64,000 bases of DNA, taken from positions 70,930,455-70,994,454 of the forward strand of contig CM035435.1 in the NCBI GenBank assembly GCA_020310875.1, given 5' to 3'. Numbering within the stretch: position 1 is the stretch's first letter; the number at the start of each line of letters is the position of its first letter. This document shows, in pieces, positions 30,531 to 40,694 of the stretch. The position numbers were made by a program, and so were the translations under genes. Below the pieces are notes generated by a model, which was given only the letters and a program-made list of their open reading frames with translations, searched no databases and was not told the DNA's origin. This stretch comes from Ceratopteris richardii. Taxonomy: Eukaryota > Streptophyta > Polypodiopsida > Polypodiales > Pteridaceae.

Positions 30531-31599
30531 TTTATTTATTTACTTTTTTTAATATATCTTTTTTGATGAACTTATAAGTTATTATCTAAAAAGCTTTTAC
30601 CAAGTAAGAATATTCTTCCTACCTCACTTGATGAAATGAAGAAGATAATCAACAATCTTGGTATAGATTATCAATGTATACATGCATGTCCTAATGATTG
30701 TATTTTATATAGAGGTGAATATGCAGACTCTTTGACATGTCCCAAATGTCAATCTCCTCGATATAAGGACGAAGAAGGTAAAATCCCAAAAAAGGTATTG
30801 AGACATTTTCCATTGGCTCCACGGATTATACATATGTTTCAAAGCCCCGAATTATCAAAGCTTTTGACATGGGGACATGATCATAAAAGTATTGATGGAA
30901 TAATTAGAATTCCTCATGATAGTGTTGCTTTTCAGCATATTGATTCTACATGGCCTGAATTTGCACAAAATCCACAGAATCTAAAATTAGGAGTTGCATT
31001 AGATGGGGTTAATCCATTCTCTATGAAATCTAGTAAATGGTCAACATGGCCAGTGGTAGACATAAACTACAATCTTCGGCCATATCTTAGCATTAAAAAG
31101 GAACATTTAATTCTTTCACTTTTAATCCCAAGCAAAAGACAAGTTAAAGATATGAATATATATCTTTCTCCTCTCATTGACGATCTCCAAGAGTTATGGA
31201 GAGGTATTAATGTCATTGATGTATCGAAAAGCATCAATGAAAGACATATTACAGTTCGTGGTATTGTGGCTTGGACTATTCATGATTTTCCAGGATATGG
31301 TGTTTGTTCAGGTATTGATGTAATTGTTTTATTCAATATTCATATAAATAAATGTGATTTAATCTAATTATATTTTTATCAATTTCATGATGCAGGAATA
31401 TCTACTAAGGGTTATAAAGCTTGCCCATATTGTGGTGATTGGTTGAGATCAATCTATAGTTGAGATCCTATCCCAAACTTTGTCTCAAGTGAACTAAGTA
31501 CGTATTTTTTTCCCTTTCATGATGCTCACTACAAAAATAAAAAAAATCATGTAAATAAAACATAAGTTATTTATTTCAATTTATATGTAAAATTTAGAT

Positions 31600-32083
31600 T
31601 TACTTCCACTGTAAGTGGACAAGGTGCAGGTAAGAGTCGCATAATGCCCGCATTCTTCTCTTGAATTCCAATCCATTCCCTATGTACACAATGTTCCCCT
31701 CTAGCTCTATATCGCACTCTAGCCCAAGGTGCCTATGCATGTCCTCATAGGTACCTTTGCTCTGCTATCATGATCTGGAGGTGGTATAGGTGTCCTAAAA
31801 ATAGATAGATAAAAATAAATAAAAATATGTGTTATAATATCATTAAAAAAGTTTATGAAAAAAAAGCATACCTATGAGCAAATAGTTGTCTTCCTTTATG
31901 TGGAGCCGTAGAAGAGCCCTCCTCTCATCGTTGGGTAAGCATTTGGATTGTATAATCCAGCTCATCATTAGGCATCTTTGAGTACTCATCCATGATGATC
32001 CCTAGAGTATCAGGCAGAACTCTTGCTCTCATAAGACTTTTTATGAGAGTGAGTTTCACCTTTCTCTCTCTACTAGGGTCCAT
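31600..32083 (-). pseudogene. Minus-strand exon-like fragments of an unknown protein
   Basis: From 32083 a frame reads MDPSRERKVKLTLIKSLMR, then 20 codons on NDELDYTIQMLTQR and a stop at 31925; reading through it gives EEGSSTAPHKGRQLFAHR followed by a donor-like GTATGC. A second stretch, about 31760-31600, reads GTYEDMHRHLGLECDIELEG and GNGLEFKRRMRALCDSYLHL, ending at a stop at 31600-31602. Composition and exon-like borders suggest real but decayed coding sequence, opposite to the transposase gene. I do not recognise the family. Confidence 0.4.
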
Positions 32084-32109
32084 AATACCTGTACATATAA
32101 AACAAAATG

Positions 32110-35100
32110 GGTTAGAAATCAATATATATACGTGTACATATGTATGTGTGTATATGTGTATGTAGGTGTACATGTGAGTGTGTATGCATGTAAGCATGTA
32201 TGTATGCATATGCATGTGCATTATGTATGCAAATATGTCTGTCTATGCATATATATATATATGTGTGTGTATGTGTCCATGTGTGTGTGTATGTGTGTAT
32301 ATATGTGTGTATCTGTATATATGTGTCTATGCATGTGTATGTATGTGTGAATGTGTGTGGATGTGTGTATGTGTCTATGTAAGTGTGTATGTGTGTGTCT
32401 ATGTGTGTATATATGTGTGTATTTGTATATATATATGTCTATATGCATGTGTATGTGTGTGTGTGTAAAGGTGTGTGGATGTGTGTATGCGTGTGTGTGT
32501 GTGTAAGTTTGTATGTGTCTATGTGTGTATGTGTTTGTTTATATAAGTGTGTGTGTATCTTTGTGTGTGTAATTTTGTATGTGTGTATGTATGTGTGTAT
32601 ATATGTTTGTGTATCTCTCTATGTGCATATGTGTGTGTATGTGCATATGTATGCATGTATGTGTATGTGTGTGTATGTCTCTTTATGTGCATGTGTATGC
32701 ATATATATGTGTGTATGTCTGTGTCTCTCTCTATGTGTGTGTGTGTGTCTATGTGTGTATATGTATCTGTGTGTATATGTGTGTATGCATGTAAGCATGT
32801 ATGTATGCATATGCATGTGCATTATGTAGGCATATGTATGCATGTGTGTGTATGTGTGTGTATGTCTCTCTACATGTGTATGTGTGTATGCATATGTATG
32901 CATATGTATGCATGTGTGTATGTGTGTGCATTTGTGTGTATGTGTGTGTATGTGTGTGTATGTTGTGTATGTGTGTGTATGTGTGTATGCATATGTATGC
33001 ATGTGTGTGTATGTGCATGTATGCATGTATGCATGTAATTATGTATGTATGCATAGGCATATGCATTATGTGTGTATGTTTATATGTGTGTATGTGTGTG
33101 TGTCTATGTGTGTATGTGTGTATATGTGTGTCTATGTGTATGTATGTGTCTATGTGTGTGTATCTGTATGCATGTATCTATGCATATGCATGTGCATTAT
33201 GTATGCATATGTGTGTGTATGTGTGTGTATGTGTCTATCTGTGTGTATGTGTATGCATGTATTTATGCATATGCATGTGCATTATGTATGCATATGTGTG
33301 TGTCTGCATGTAAGTATGTATGTATGCATATGTATATGCATTATGTATGCATATGTATGCATCTATGTGTATATGTGTGTATGTCTCTCTATGTGTGTGT
33401 GTATGCATATATGTGTGTGTATGTGTGTATGTATGTGTGTGTGTCTATGTGTGTATGCATGTGTATGTGTGTGTATGCATGTAAGCATGTATGTATGCAT
33501 ATGCATGTGCATTATGTATGCATATGCATGTATGTGTGTGTACTATCTATATATATGAGTTTGTATGCATGTGTATTTGTGTGTGTAAATGTGTGTGGAT
33601 GTGTGTGTGTGTGTAAGTGTGCTTGTCAATGTGAGTGTATGTATGTGTGTGTATGTGTATGTGTGTGTGTATGTGTGCATGCCTATGTGTGTATATACGT
33701 GTATCTATATATATGTATGTGTGCATGTTTATGTGTGTGTGTAAATGTGTTTGGATGTGTGTGTGTGTAAGTGTGTATGTGTCTATGAGTGTGTATGTGT
33801 TGATGTGTGTGTATGTGTCTATGTGTGTGTATGTGTCTATGTGTGTATGTGTATGCATGTATGTATGCACATGCATGTGCATTATGTATGCATATGGATG
33901 CATATGTGTGTGTATGTGTGTGTATGCATTTAAGTATGTATGTATGCATATGCATATGCATTATGTGTGTATGTGTCTATGTGCATGTGTGTGTGTATGT
34001 GTGTGTGTGTCTATGTGTGTATGTGAGTAAATTTGTGTGTATATGTGTGTGTGTGTCTATGTGTGTGTATGTGTATGCATGTATCTATGCATATGCATGT
34101 GCATTATGTATGCATATGTGTGTATGCATGTAAGTAAGTATGTATGCATATGCATATGCATATGTATGCATGTATGTGTATGTGTGTTATGTCTCTCTAT
34201 GTGTGTATGCATATATGTGTGTGTATGTGTGTGTATATGTGTGTGTATGTGTGTATGCATGTGTATGTGTGCATGCATCATTATGTGTGTGTATGCATCA
34301 TTATGTGTGTATGTGTCTATGTGTCTATGTGTGTATGTGTGTGTGTATATGTGTGTGTCTATGTGTGTGTGTGTCTATGTGTGTATGCATGTGTATGTGT
34401 GTAAATTTGTGTGTATATGTGTGTGTATGTGTGTGTGTGTCTGTGTGTGTGTATGTGCATGCATGTATCTATGCATATGCATGTGCATTATGTATGCATA
34501 TGTGTGTGTATGCATGTAAGTATGTATGTATGCATATGCATTATGTATGCATATGCATATGCATACATGTATGTGTATATGTGTGTATGTCTCTCTATGT
34601 GTGTGTGTATGCATATATGTGTGTGTGTATGTGTATGTGTGTGTATTCATGTAAACATGTATGTATGCATATGCATGTGCATTATGTATGCATATGTATG
34701 CATGCATGTGTATGTGTGTGTATGCATGTAAGTATGTATGTATGTATGCATATGCATATGTATTATGTATGCATATGTATGCATGTATGTGTATGTCTCT
34801 CTACATGTGTGTGTGTATGCATATATATGTGTGTATATGTATGTGTGTATGTGTGTATGTGTGTATGTGTGTGTATGTGTGTGTATGCATGTAAGCATGT
34901 ATGTATGCATATGTATAATTGTATGTGTATGTGTGTGTATGTCTCTTTACGTGCATGTGTATGCATATATATATGTGTGTATGTGTATGTATGTGTGTGT
35001 ATCTATATATATGTGTCTGTATGCATGTGTATGTGTGTGTGTAAATGTGTGTAGATGTGTGTGTGTATGCATAAGTGTGTATTTGTCTATGTGTGTGTAT

Positions 35101-35350
35101 GTGTGTGTGTGTCTATGTGTGTATGTGTGTGTGTCTATGTGTGTATGCATGTGTCTATGTGTGTATATATATGTGTGTGTATGCATGTGTATGTGTGTAT
35201 GTAAATTAGTGTGTATATGTGTGTGTGTGTGTGTGTGTATGTGTGTGTATGTGTATGTGTGTGTGTCTATGTGTGTATATGTGTGTGTGTGTATGCATAT
35301 GTATGTGTGTGTATGTGTGTGTATGTGTGTGTATGTGTGTGTGTGTGCAT
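32110..35350. repeat. 3.2-kb TG/TATG minisatellite with higher-order unit
   Basis: Imperfect (TGTG/TATG)n on the plus strand, almost entirely alternating purine and pyrimidine. A recurring block (TATGCATGTAAGYATG, then GTATGCATATGCATGTGCAT, then TATGTATGCATATG) occurs about eleven times at irregular intervals, for example from 32182, 32783, 33019, 33307, 33473, 33925, 34125, 34511, 34721 and 34885. The many long Cys/Val/Tyr/His frames on both strands are products of the repeat. Confidence 0.95.
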
Positions 35351-35373
35351 ACCTGGCTTCACACTGTGTGTCG

Positions 35374-35374
35374 A

Positions 35375-35405
<31 letters not shown>

Positions 35406-35418
35406 CGCTCTCGCTCTC

Positions 35419-35468
<50 letters not shown>
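35374..35468. repeat. (TC)n microsatellite
   Basis: About 95 bp of TC repeat with a few GCTC and TATC interruptions, directly after the TG minisatellite. Confidence 0.95.
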
Positions 35469-35474
<6 letters not shown>

Positions 35475-35478
35475 CAAA

Positions 35479-35809
35479 TCTCGGCACAAATGTGCCGGGA
35501 GAAATTGATTTTTTTTTACATTCGAGAGTGTCGCTTATGCGATGCTCTCAAACACAGGACATCGCTTATGCGACACTAAAGCATTGCAGCCAGTTTGCCA
35601 ACATTGCAACTAGCATCGCTAATTAGTGACACTATTTGTGACACCTACTTTTAGTGTCACATAAGCGACACTAACATTGCTTATGTGACGAATGCCCTTA
35701 AAAAAAAAAATAGGGCCATCGCTTATGCGACGCTACCGTCGCATAAGTGACAGTTCTAGTTTTTTTTATAATTCAGGGGCGTTGCTACACCCCCCTATTT
35801 CTTGTAGTG
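35479..35809. mobile_element. CACTA transposon terminus with subterminal repeats
   Basis: The segment ends CTATTTCTTGTAGTG; its reverse complement CACTACAAGAAATAG is the classic CACTA terminal inverted repeat, so this is the right end of such an element at 35809. Inside it are six copies of a near-palindromic motif TCGCTTATGCGAC in both orientations (35529, 35559, 35653, 35675, 35717, 35737), the usual layout of subterminal transposase-binding sites. A hairpin TCTCGGCACA/TGTGCCGGGAGA lies at 35479-35502. The other end of the element was not found; CACTACAAAAATAA at 31527 is a weak candidate without subterminal motifs. Confidence 0.75.
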
Positions 35810-36703
35810 TCTTAGCCTATTTATAGCCCTTGCCTAGTCACCATCTAGATTTGTCTCTAAGGTTCCTCTACTCATCTGGCCATCATGAGTAGGTACCTCA
35901 TATGAACTTGCTGGCTTTTGGCCTTGGCTATCCCCTGAGCAAGGAATTTCTCGTTCCTCCAAGCATGTACATCTCTTGAATATAACAACATCATTGCGCA
36001 TACATTGAGCTCAATCCATGTATGCATAGTTCACTAAACTTCCCTTGTTTCATATGTTCAATAACATTTACACGCTGATACATTTCTTCAAGTACATTTC
36101 TGTCTAGTGTCTATTTTAGCATCTTCATTATTAGAGTAAATGTGTGGAATCAATTTCGCTGTGTATATTTCATCATTTTCTATACTTTAACTTGGGATAG
36201 ATAGAGTAGCATGTTTAGTGTCGACATATCAATTTCCATCAAGTTTGGTATAGTAGATCATGAGATATGGAGTAAGGCAGTTCACTGTGTCTTCACATCT
36301 TCTAGATCCTAAAAAGTCGCGATGCCCCTCTGCCTTGCTAGATTCATTTCTCTTTGCATGGTGCAACTAAATTGATGAAATAAATCTCTTTAGTTACCTA
36401 TGCACTTCAATTAGATGTGTGCAAAAGCTTTTTGGTCAAATCATACCAGGTTGTGAGCTTTGAGCATAATATTGAGACCTTCTATCCTCGAAATAAAAAG
36501 TTCTTCAGATTTCTTGCATACTCTAGTCATCTATTTTGGTGCAAACAAATGAGAGTGATTCTCTATAGCTTGGTGGTTCTAAATGCATCATAGTAATGCT
36601 AAAGAAGTCTTTTAAGCATCCTTGAAGTTACATTAGCAAGTATAGAGTAGGATTTGTGCAGCACGAGCTCATCTTTAGAACCTATCTCACCATCTCCTCA
36701 TAG
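35810..36703 (+). repeat. Probable 5' LTR region of copia-2 (left edge unknown)
   Basis: Non-coding. A CA end at 36699-36700 is followed after 3 nt by a tRNA-iMet-type primer binding site, so the 5' LTR of copia-2 must end here. I could not find a matching 3' LTR right of 39.8 kb, so its length is open. Confidence 0.45.
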
Positions 36704-36715
36704 TGGTATCAAAGC
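36704..36715 (+). other. copia-2 primer binding site (tRNA-iMet)
   Basis: TGGTATCAAAGC; the usual TGGTATCAGAGC with one difference. The gag frame begins about 80 nt further on. Confidence 0.75.
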
Positions 36716-36798
36716 AACACCAAATCAACCTAGGAGATGGATTTCCTTCACCCATAGACAAAGTGGATCGAGGTAACTAGTCAGATTGGTCACTTAGA

Positions 36799-37470
36799 AT
36801 GGAAGCTTATCTTCAAGGGAGAAATCTCTATGGTTATATATCTAGAGATGGGATTATGCCAATCCTTAGAAGCAAAGGTCAACCAACACAAGAAGAAAAA
36901 GAGAGGTTAAACACATTGTGTTCAAAGGATGCTCTAGCAAGGTCATATATTCTAAACCCAATGTTTGATAATTTACTTCTGCACATTAGGAGCTGCAAGA
37001 CTTGATGCGAGACTTGGAATGCTCTTGAAGCATTCTTCTCATCAAGGAAGAAGGCAAGAAAGAATCATCTATGGATGGAATTCACCACACTCAAGAAGAT
37101 GCCCAAGCAAAGTGTGACTTATTTTTTCACCAAAATGGACATAACAAAACAACTTGGAATCATTGGAGAAATCATTGATGAAGAGAAAATAGTAAGGCAA
37201 GTGGTCAATGGAATAAAGGCACATGACAAATGGGAAGCTTTCACCATAGTGATGGATCTCTATGGATATGCAGTTTCTTGATTTCAACATCCTCATGGGA
37301 CAAATGTTCACACAAAAGGCAGAGCTTATGAGGAATGGAGAGAACTCAAAAAGTAATAAATCCTCTCCTCTCTATATAGATAAAAATAAGAATAAGGATA
37401 GCAAAGACAAAGGTAAAAATTATGATGATGAAGGTAGCACCTCAAAAAAACTTTGCAAGAAGAGGTGATG
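36799..37470 (+). pseudogene. copia-2 gag remnant
   Basis: Starts MEAYLQGRNLYGYI, the usual opening of plant copia gag (UBN2-type). Continuing frames give CETWNALEAFF near 37010 and MEFTTLKKMPKQSVTYFFTK at 37075, then VNGIKAHDKWEAF, then, after a shift near 37280, a Lys/Asn/Asp-rich stretch to 37468. Interrupted by a stop at 37002 and a frameshift near 37280. The zinc knuckle expected next is not readable. Confidence 0.75.
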
Positions 37471-37636
37471 CTCAAGAGGAATTCCTAGGAACCAAAGAAG
37501 TAGAAGTTACAATAGAGGAGGCTATGGAAGCTCAAGAGGTAGATTCAACCAGAACAATGGATATAATGAATACAAAGGAAGAAGAGACTACCTAAATTAT
37601 CCAGAAGATAAAACCCATGAAAATTCACTTCTTCTA

Positions 37637-38700
37637 ATGAACATGACCATGAAGCAAGGTAAAGCAGATGATGATGCATTTTATATAGACTCATGTTACT
37701 CAAATCATGTAGCAAGGAATGTAGCTTTACTCTCAGACTTCGAGGATCCAAGTAATAGACATGAAGTCCAAACAGGAGATGACACAAGGCATCATGTGGA
37801 GAAGATAGGCAATCTGAAGACTTCAGATGGTAATATGAATCTATTGAGCAAGGTATTGTATGTGCCAACTATCACCAAAAGCTTCATAAGTATATGTCAG
37901 ATTGCTGAAAAAGGAATGCATGTTTGATTGACAAAGAATGGAGCATTTGATGAGGATCAACATCAAGGATTCAAGAGGATAGCAAGAGGCAAAAAATCAG
38001 GTAGGTTATTCACATTTGAACTCCAAGATACTAGAAACATTGTATTGTTCAATTATGGTAGCCAAACTCTATCAAAGTTGGAAATTTGGCACAAGAGGTT
38101 AGCTCACGTAGATGAACGGGCTATGAAGCAAATCAATAGGGATGAGAGTGTACTTGGTCTACCAAATATCTCCAAACAACAAATGATCTACAAATTTAGT
38201 ACTTGTCAATTTGGTAAGTCACATAGGGAACCATTCACAAAGAAGAGATATTCATCGAGACCTTTTGGAGCTAGTTCATACGGATTGGGGACCAAGCAAG
38301 GATCCTTATAGATCCAAGTATTATATATCATTCATTCATGATTGTAGCAGACGAGCAATATTATAATTTATGAAGCATAGAGATGAAGTATTATCATGTT
38401 TCAAGAAATGCCTACACTTGTAGAAAATTAAATAGGTAAAACCTTGTAGACAATAAGGTCAGATGGAGGGGGATAATATTTCTCTTGTGATTTTGATTCT
38501 TTTCTCCAAGAGAGAGGAATCAAAAGAGAGATTACTACTAGTTGTACTCCATAGAAAAATGGAGTGGCAAAAAGGAGAAATAGAACCATAGGGGAGGCTG
38601 CAAGGTCAATGCTACATGAGAAGAAGCTACCAAATTCATGGAATGGAAGAAGACCTACCCTTGATCTTGCAGGATCTTTGGTTGCATAGCATATGCACAC
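37637..38700 (+). pseudogene. copia-2 protease and integrase remnant
   Basis: 37637-37927 includes FYIDSCYSNHVARN, the protease active site where DSGASNHM is usual (Gly and Ala replaced), and VLYVPTITKSFISI. 38040-38300 has LEIWHKRLAHVDERAM, the GAG-pre-integrase block. Integrase traces follow: DCSRRA near 38340, a GIKREITTSCTP-like block near 38520, and RNRTIGEAARSML near 38580. Stops and shifts throughout. Confidence 0.75.
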
Positions 38701-38933
38701 AAACCTTCACAAATCCAAGGAAAATTAAATCTAAAGGTAAGGAAATACATCTTTTTTGGCTATGACCTTAATAAAAAATATTATAGGCTATAGAATCCAA
38801 GAGAAAAAAAGGGTTCATTGTAAGTATAGATGTTGTGTTTGATGAAAACAAATCTTGGTTTGAAGGTGATTACTATGGAAAATCAAACTTCCCTAGGATC
38901 TAGAGGAAGAATTTCCAACATTGTCAAAGAGGA

Positions 38934-39483
38934 ATGATCTTATACTTGAAGCATCAAGTGATTCTGATGATGACTAGAAGACTCCAAGAAGCGAAATCAA
39001 TTCTTGGAACTCCAAAGCCAAATCCAAAGTGCAAAGTTTATGATACTTCCTTGGTCACCAAACATTCAATATATATAGCACATGACTCAAACTCTAAAGA
39101 ATCCTCTACATATGAAGAAGCCAAGAAGAAGCTAGAATGGAGGAATGCCATGGAAGAAGAAATAAAAACTCTAGAAGAAAATTATACTTGGGAATTGGTA
39201 CCAAAGAAACCATCTATGAAGGTAATTGGCTCAAGGTAGATTTACGAGGTAAAGAAGAATTTTGATGGTTCAATTAATAGGAACAAAGCAAGGCTTGTAG
39301 CCAAAACGTTTGGCCAAACCCAAGGTATGGATTATGAAGAAAAAATTTCAACTGTTGCAAAAATGCCTACCATTAGGGTACTCATGAGTATTGCATCTTC
39401 AAAGAATTGGAAGATATATCAAATGGATGTTAAAAATGCTTTTTTGAATGGTTGGATTTTAGAGGAGGTGTATATGGCTCAAC
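38934..39483 (+). pseudogene. copia-2 reverse transcriptase, truncated
   Basis: The 5' part of copia RT: WRNAMEEEIKTLEENYTWEL, then after a stop near 39238 VKKNFDGSINRNKARLVAK, then DYEEKISTVAKMPTIRVLMS and IYQMDVKNAFLNGWILEEVY followed by MAQP. At this point (about 39483) the copia sequence ends abruptly. The YVDD box, thumb and RNase H are all missing. What follows is not copia. Confidence 0.8.
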
Positions 39484-39762
39484 CTCTGATAGGATTAGGT
39501 GGAATTAAAACCCCATGCATTGGAGAAAGACTTCCAATGCACATGAGAATGTCCATATACACATCAAAGTTTTATTATACAAGGATGATGATTTGATGGA
39601 AAATGTAATCCTTGGATAAGTTTCCAAATTTAATAATTTGATAGGCTTAAAGAGAGGCAATGACAAAATATTTCTCAAATGTGGAGGAAGAGATGTTCTT
39701 TTACCTCTTTTCACGTCTTCTACTATGAACTTATTGATTCCTAAATTGAATCCTAAAGTTTG
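39484..39762 (+). pseudogene. Retropepsin-like fragment fused to copia-2 RT
   Basis: Directly after MAQP the frame reads LIGLGGIKTPCIGE, nearly the same as LIGLGGVETPCMGE in the second retropepsin domain of element B and LIGLGGMETPCMGE in element A. After a 1-nt frame change it continues HIHIKVLLYKDDDLMENVILG, matching VKVLVCEDEDLTEPLILG of element B, then a stop, and a weaker match (LIGLKRGND) to the strand after the active-site region, to a stop at 39760. The DSG part is absent. The fragment is therefore the C-terminal two thirds of that domain, joined to copia RT. Decayed. Confidence 0.7.
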
Positions 39763-40101
39763 AGTTTTACACTACCAAACATCAGGCATAGTATGGCCTT
39801 AACAAGCATACCACACTTTGTATAGCCAACAATCAAACCTTGGCTCAATAGTAAGTTCACATGTATCACTTTAGTATCAACCATCTCAATGAGAAACATT
39901 TATTGTACTCTCATCAAGATATATGTTTTCTTCATTATAAAATTATGTTTCGTATCAAGATATATGTTCCTGGATCGCGATGCTTTGAGATTATGAATGG
40001 ATTTTTGGAAGTTCTCCCTTTATGCTATTACTTTTGAAATCTAAGGGACAATAGATCATCACAACTCAAGTTAGTCTACTATTATTCTGCTAGGTGTTAG
40101 G
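39763..40101. other. Unassigned DNA left of element B
   Basis: Non-coding; no matching LTR for copia-2 recognised. Ends at the target duplication of element B. Confidence 0.3.
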
Positions 40102-40106
40102 CCACT
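40102..40106. other. Target site duplication of element B, left copy
   Basis: CCACT; the same five bases follow the right LTR at 56813-56817. Confidence 0.9.
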
Positions 40107-40682
40107 TGTAGCTCAGTGATGAGTAGCACCTCCTTTAATGTCAATCCGGGAAGACATGAGGGTGGTATGAAGACCACGAGCAAGTGGAAGCACAAGTGCG
40201 TGAGTGAGAAGCACACAAGCATGCACACACATACACACACACGCACACACACGATAAGAACAAAGAGAGTAAGACAATGGAATCACTTCTATTGCCAGAA
40301 AGTTCTCATACAAGCTCAAACTACAAGAAGCTCCCCCCCAAAATGAGCTCTCTAGCTCTATTTATAGTTCTTGACTAGCTTTGGCCCTGTTCAGACCTAG
40401 TGTCCGGCCTAGTTAAAAATTAGGTTCCGGGGCTTATTTGAGGGCCCAAACGAGATCTAAAAATTATGAAAATTGACAGGCAACTACATCTAAGGCTCCC
40501 CAAGCTCGAGGACTCCTCGGCTTGTACAAAATGGAGCTACAAAAAGGTGAAATGATATTTACAAGGGTTCGTAGTGATGAGAATCACTTTAGAATGATGT
40601 GGGGGTTTTGAAAAAAATAAGTTGCCTCAGTGCTAGATCTTCATGTGTGTCCATACTTGCTTCTTCCCGCATCCTGTCAACA
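40107..40682 (-). repeat. 3' LTR of element B
   Basis: 576 bp, TGTAGC...TCAACA on the plus strand, identical by eye to 56237-56812. Polypurine tract adjoins at 40683. Confidence 0.97.
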
Positions 40683-40694
40683 CTCTCCCCCCCC
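40683..40694 (-). other. Polypurine tract of element B
   Basis: GGGGGGGGAGAG on the minus strand, directly before the 3' LTR. The stop codon of ORF3 (TAG at 40696-40694) touches it, so the last ORF uses all space up to the tract. Confidence 0.9.

Larger units (their letters stand above)
29080..31461 (+). pseudogene. CACTA (En/Spm) TNP2-like transposase, 5' half
   Basis: Exon-like pieces on the plus strand. 29080-29465: N-terminal region, ending EGSRLIRLSATLLILNLQ and W(S)N..ISTLLR, the block before the Transposase_21 domain. Then an intron swollen by simple repeats and a foldback (29465-30580). 30585-31311: LLPSKNILPTSLDEMKKI, HACPNDCILYRGEYA, C..C zinc-like pair, KVLRHFPLAPRI, DGIIRIPHDS, LGVALDGVNPFSMKSS, WPVVDINYNLRPYLSIKKEH, LSLLIPSK and VAWTIHDFPGYG; all are characteristic of TNP2. 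Intron 31312-31395 (acceptor TTTCATGATGCAG). 31396-31461: KGYKACPYCGDWLRSIYS then stop. The 3' half is missing. The exons are nearly free of stops, so it decayed less than the copy at 22.7 kb. Confidence 0.82.

Noticed and set aside
31527-31540. CACTACAAAAATAA as left end of a CACTA element ending at 35809.
   Set aside because: Only partial match to the right end, flanking triplets differ (GCT against TCT), and there are no subterminal TCGCTTATGCGAC motifs beside it.
32132-35626. Many long frames rich in Cys, Val, Tyr, Met or His/Thr on both strands, up to 304 codons.
   Set aside because: They are read-outs of the TG/TATG minisatellite and the TC tract in every frame; no non-repeat sequence, no start or splice context.
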